Below are positions 63,422 through 64,000 of a DNA stretch of 64,000 bases, piece after piece. The notes beneath the pieces were generated by a model that was not told the origin of the DNA, searched no databases, and saw only the letters and a list, made by a program, of their open reading frames with translations. Each line of letters begins with the position of its first letter. Position 1 is the first letter of the stretch. The DNA lies in NCBI RefSeq assembly GCF_014694405.1, contig NZ_JAAUWV010000009.1, positions 61,649 to 125,648 of the forward strand, given 5' to 3'. This DNA comes from Pseudoalteromonas sp. S16_S37. Its GTDB lineage: Bacteria; Pseudomonadota; Gammaproteobacteria; Enterobacterales; Alteromonadaceae. The position numbers and the translations under genes are program-made.

Positions 63422-63675
63422 TGCAGTAAGGTAACTTTTTTACAGCATTTTTGCTGAGTAATAATTGGTGGGGCTCATACAGAGTACGGTTGGAAAGGTT
63501 AACATTTGTTATTGTGGGTTCGTGAAGCTCAACAAACTGAATGTTTGTTGATTTATAACCCATAATATTGTGCTCTAACAGGTAAACTTGTACTGCACAC
63601 TTGGTTGTTACACAAAATTATTTTGTCTGCTTTATTCGCGCAGATTAAGTGACTGCTGTTTTTAAGGAATAAAGA

Positions 63676-63897
63676 ATGAGTGTTATTACGGATATATTTG
63701 TTTGGCTTTTAATTGATACTGTTTTTGGCTTTTGGTTTTACTCTACAGGTTGGTTTCTTTTAAAGGTATTCACTTTTGGTCGTTATAATATGGAGCTCAA
63801 AGATTTTGCGAACTTTAAAGATTCAAAATCAAAGGGAGTCATTACTACCATGGTTCTAGGTGTAATTTTCTATGTGTTCATAATTAGTCGACACTGA
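63676..63897 (+). CDS. Small membrane protein, unknown function
   Basis: 73 residues with two hydrophobic segments (about 5-31 and 55-70) around a charged middle (ELKDFANFKDSKSKG); AAGGAA ribosome binding site before ATG 63676. No family recognised. Nothing else is seen in 63422-63675 or after 63897. Confidence 0.6.
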   Translation: MSVITDIFVWLLIDTVFGFWFYSTGWFLLKVFTFGRYNMELKDFANFKDSKSKGVITTMVLGVIFYVFIISRH

Positions 63898-64000
63898 AAA
63901 TCACTTAATGCATTGATCTTCTTGATGATCTAAACGATCTTACTATCCTCATTTTGCAACGTTTGTTTTCTCACCCCTCAAAACCTTGCAAAATGGAGAT

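Overview
The window reads as chromosomal DNA of a marine gammaproteobacterium of the Alteromonadales, most like Pseudoalteromonas. This is an inference from gene content (large TonB-dependent receptor, secreted NagZ-type GH3 enzyme, MesX/MesD methionine synthase, QEGLA-type peptidase, many signalling proteins), from moderate AT-richness and from dense short operons. No rRNA, tRNA, transposase or integrase was seen.

Layout. 1-5.7 kb: the start of sbcD (cut by the window edge), a small membrane protein, a HAD phosphatase, a YebC/PmpR-family regulator, a cupin, 5-oxoprolinase subunit A and a secreted GH3 hexosaminidase. 5.8-13.2 kb: a five-gene minus-strand operon (HlyD-type adaptor, ABC ATPase, MacB-like permease, sigma-54 response regulator, histidine kinase). 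A near-perfect sigma-54 promoter and palindromic upstream sites precede it, so it looks like a self-controlled export module. 13.3-15.7 kb: a periplasmic binding-like protein, DoxX and a divergent AraC/GyrI-type regulator. 15.7-29.8 kb: a complete type I-E CRISPR-Cas locus: a short array with a decaying distal end, a Uma2 nuclease-like gene, a CapW/BrxR-like WYL regulator, cas3, cse1, cse2, cas7e, cas5e, cas6e, a hairpin terminator, cas1, cas2 and a 45-repeat array. 29.9-33.2 kb: a TauE/SafE permease divergent from mesX-mesD, with tandem MetJ-like boxes and a hairpin-rich leader between them. 33.3-42.2 kb: ABC-F ATPase, a repetitive surface lipoprotein, small hypothetical genes, a hybrid histidine kinase, and GH25 lysozyme with a membrane partner. 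42.2-50.2 kb: a 12-bp tandem repeat, TonB-dependent receptor, a binding protein coupled to a chemoreceptor, an Nramp-like transporter lacking the usual metal motifs, and a DJ-1/PfpI protein. 50.4-57.4 kb: PNPOx-like protein, GFA protein and type II thioesterase in one operon; a CpdB-type lipoprotein; a secreted protein with three OB-like repeats; a secreted alpha/beta hydrolase. 57.6-64 kb: LysE exporter, ATP-grasp ligase overlapping an N-formylglutamate amidohydrolase-QEGLA metallopeptidase fusion, a frameshifted cupin gene, an Fcy1-like deaminase and two small membrane proteins.

How the parts work together. The CRISPR locus has every type I-E gene, and the catalytic residues I checked are present in Cas3 (HD motif, DEVH box), Cas6e and Cas1, so it is predicted to be functional. 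The second array looks like the active one, because its leader end is intact and its repeats are almost uniform. The first array is small, with a shortened leader end and a decayed distal end. The mes pair is predicted to make methionine without folate and to be under MetJ control. The pair I would look at first for new biology is the ATP-grasp ligase with the FGase-QEGLA peptidase (58.4-61.4 kb), because a ligase translationally coupled to a peptidase suggests an add/remove cycle on a peptide or protein end.
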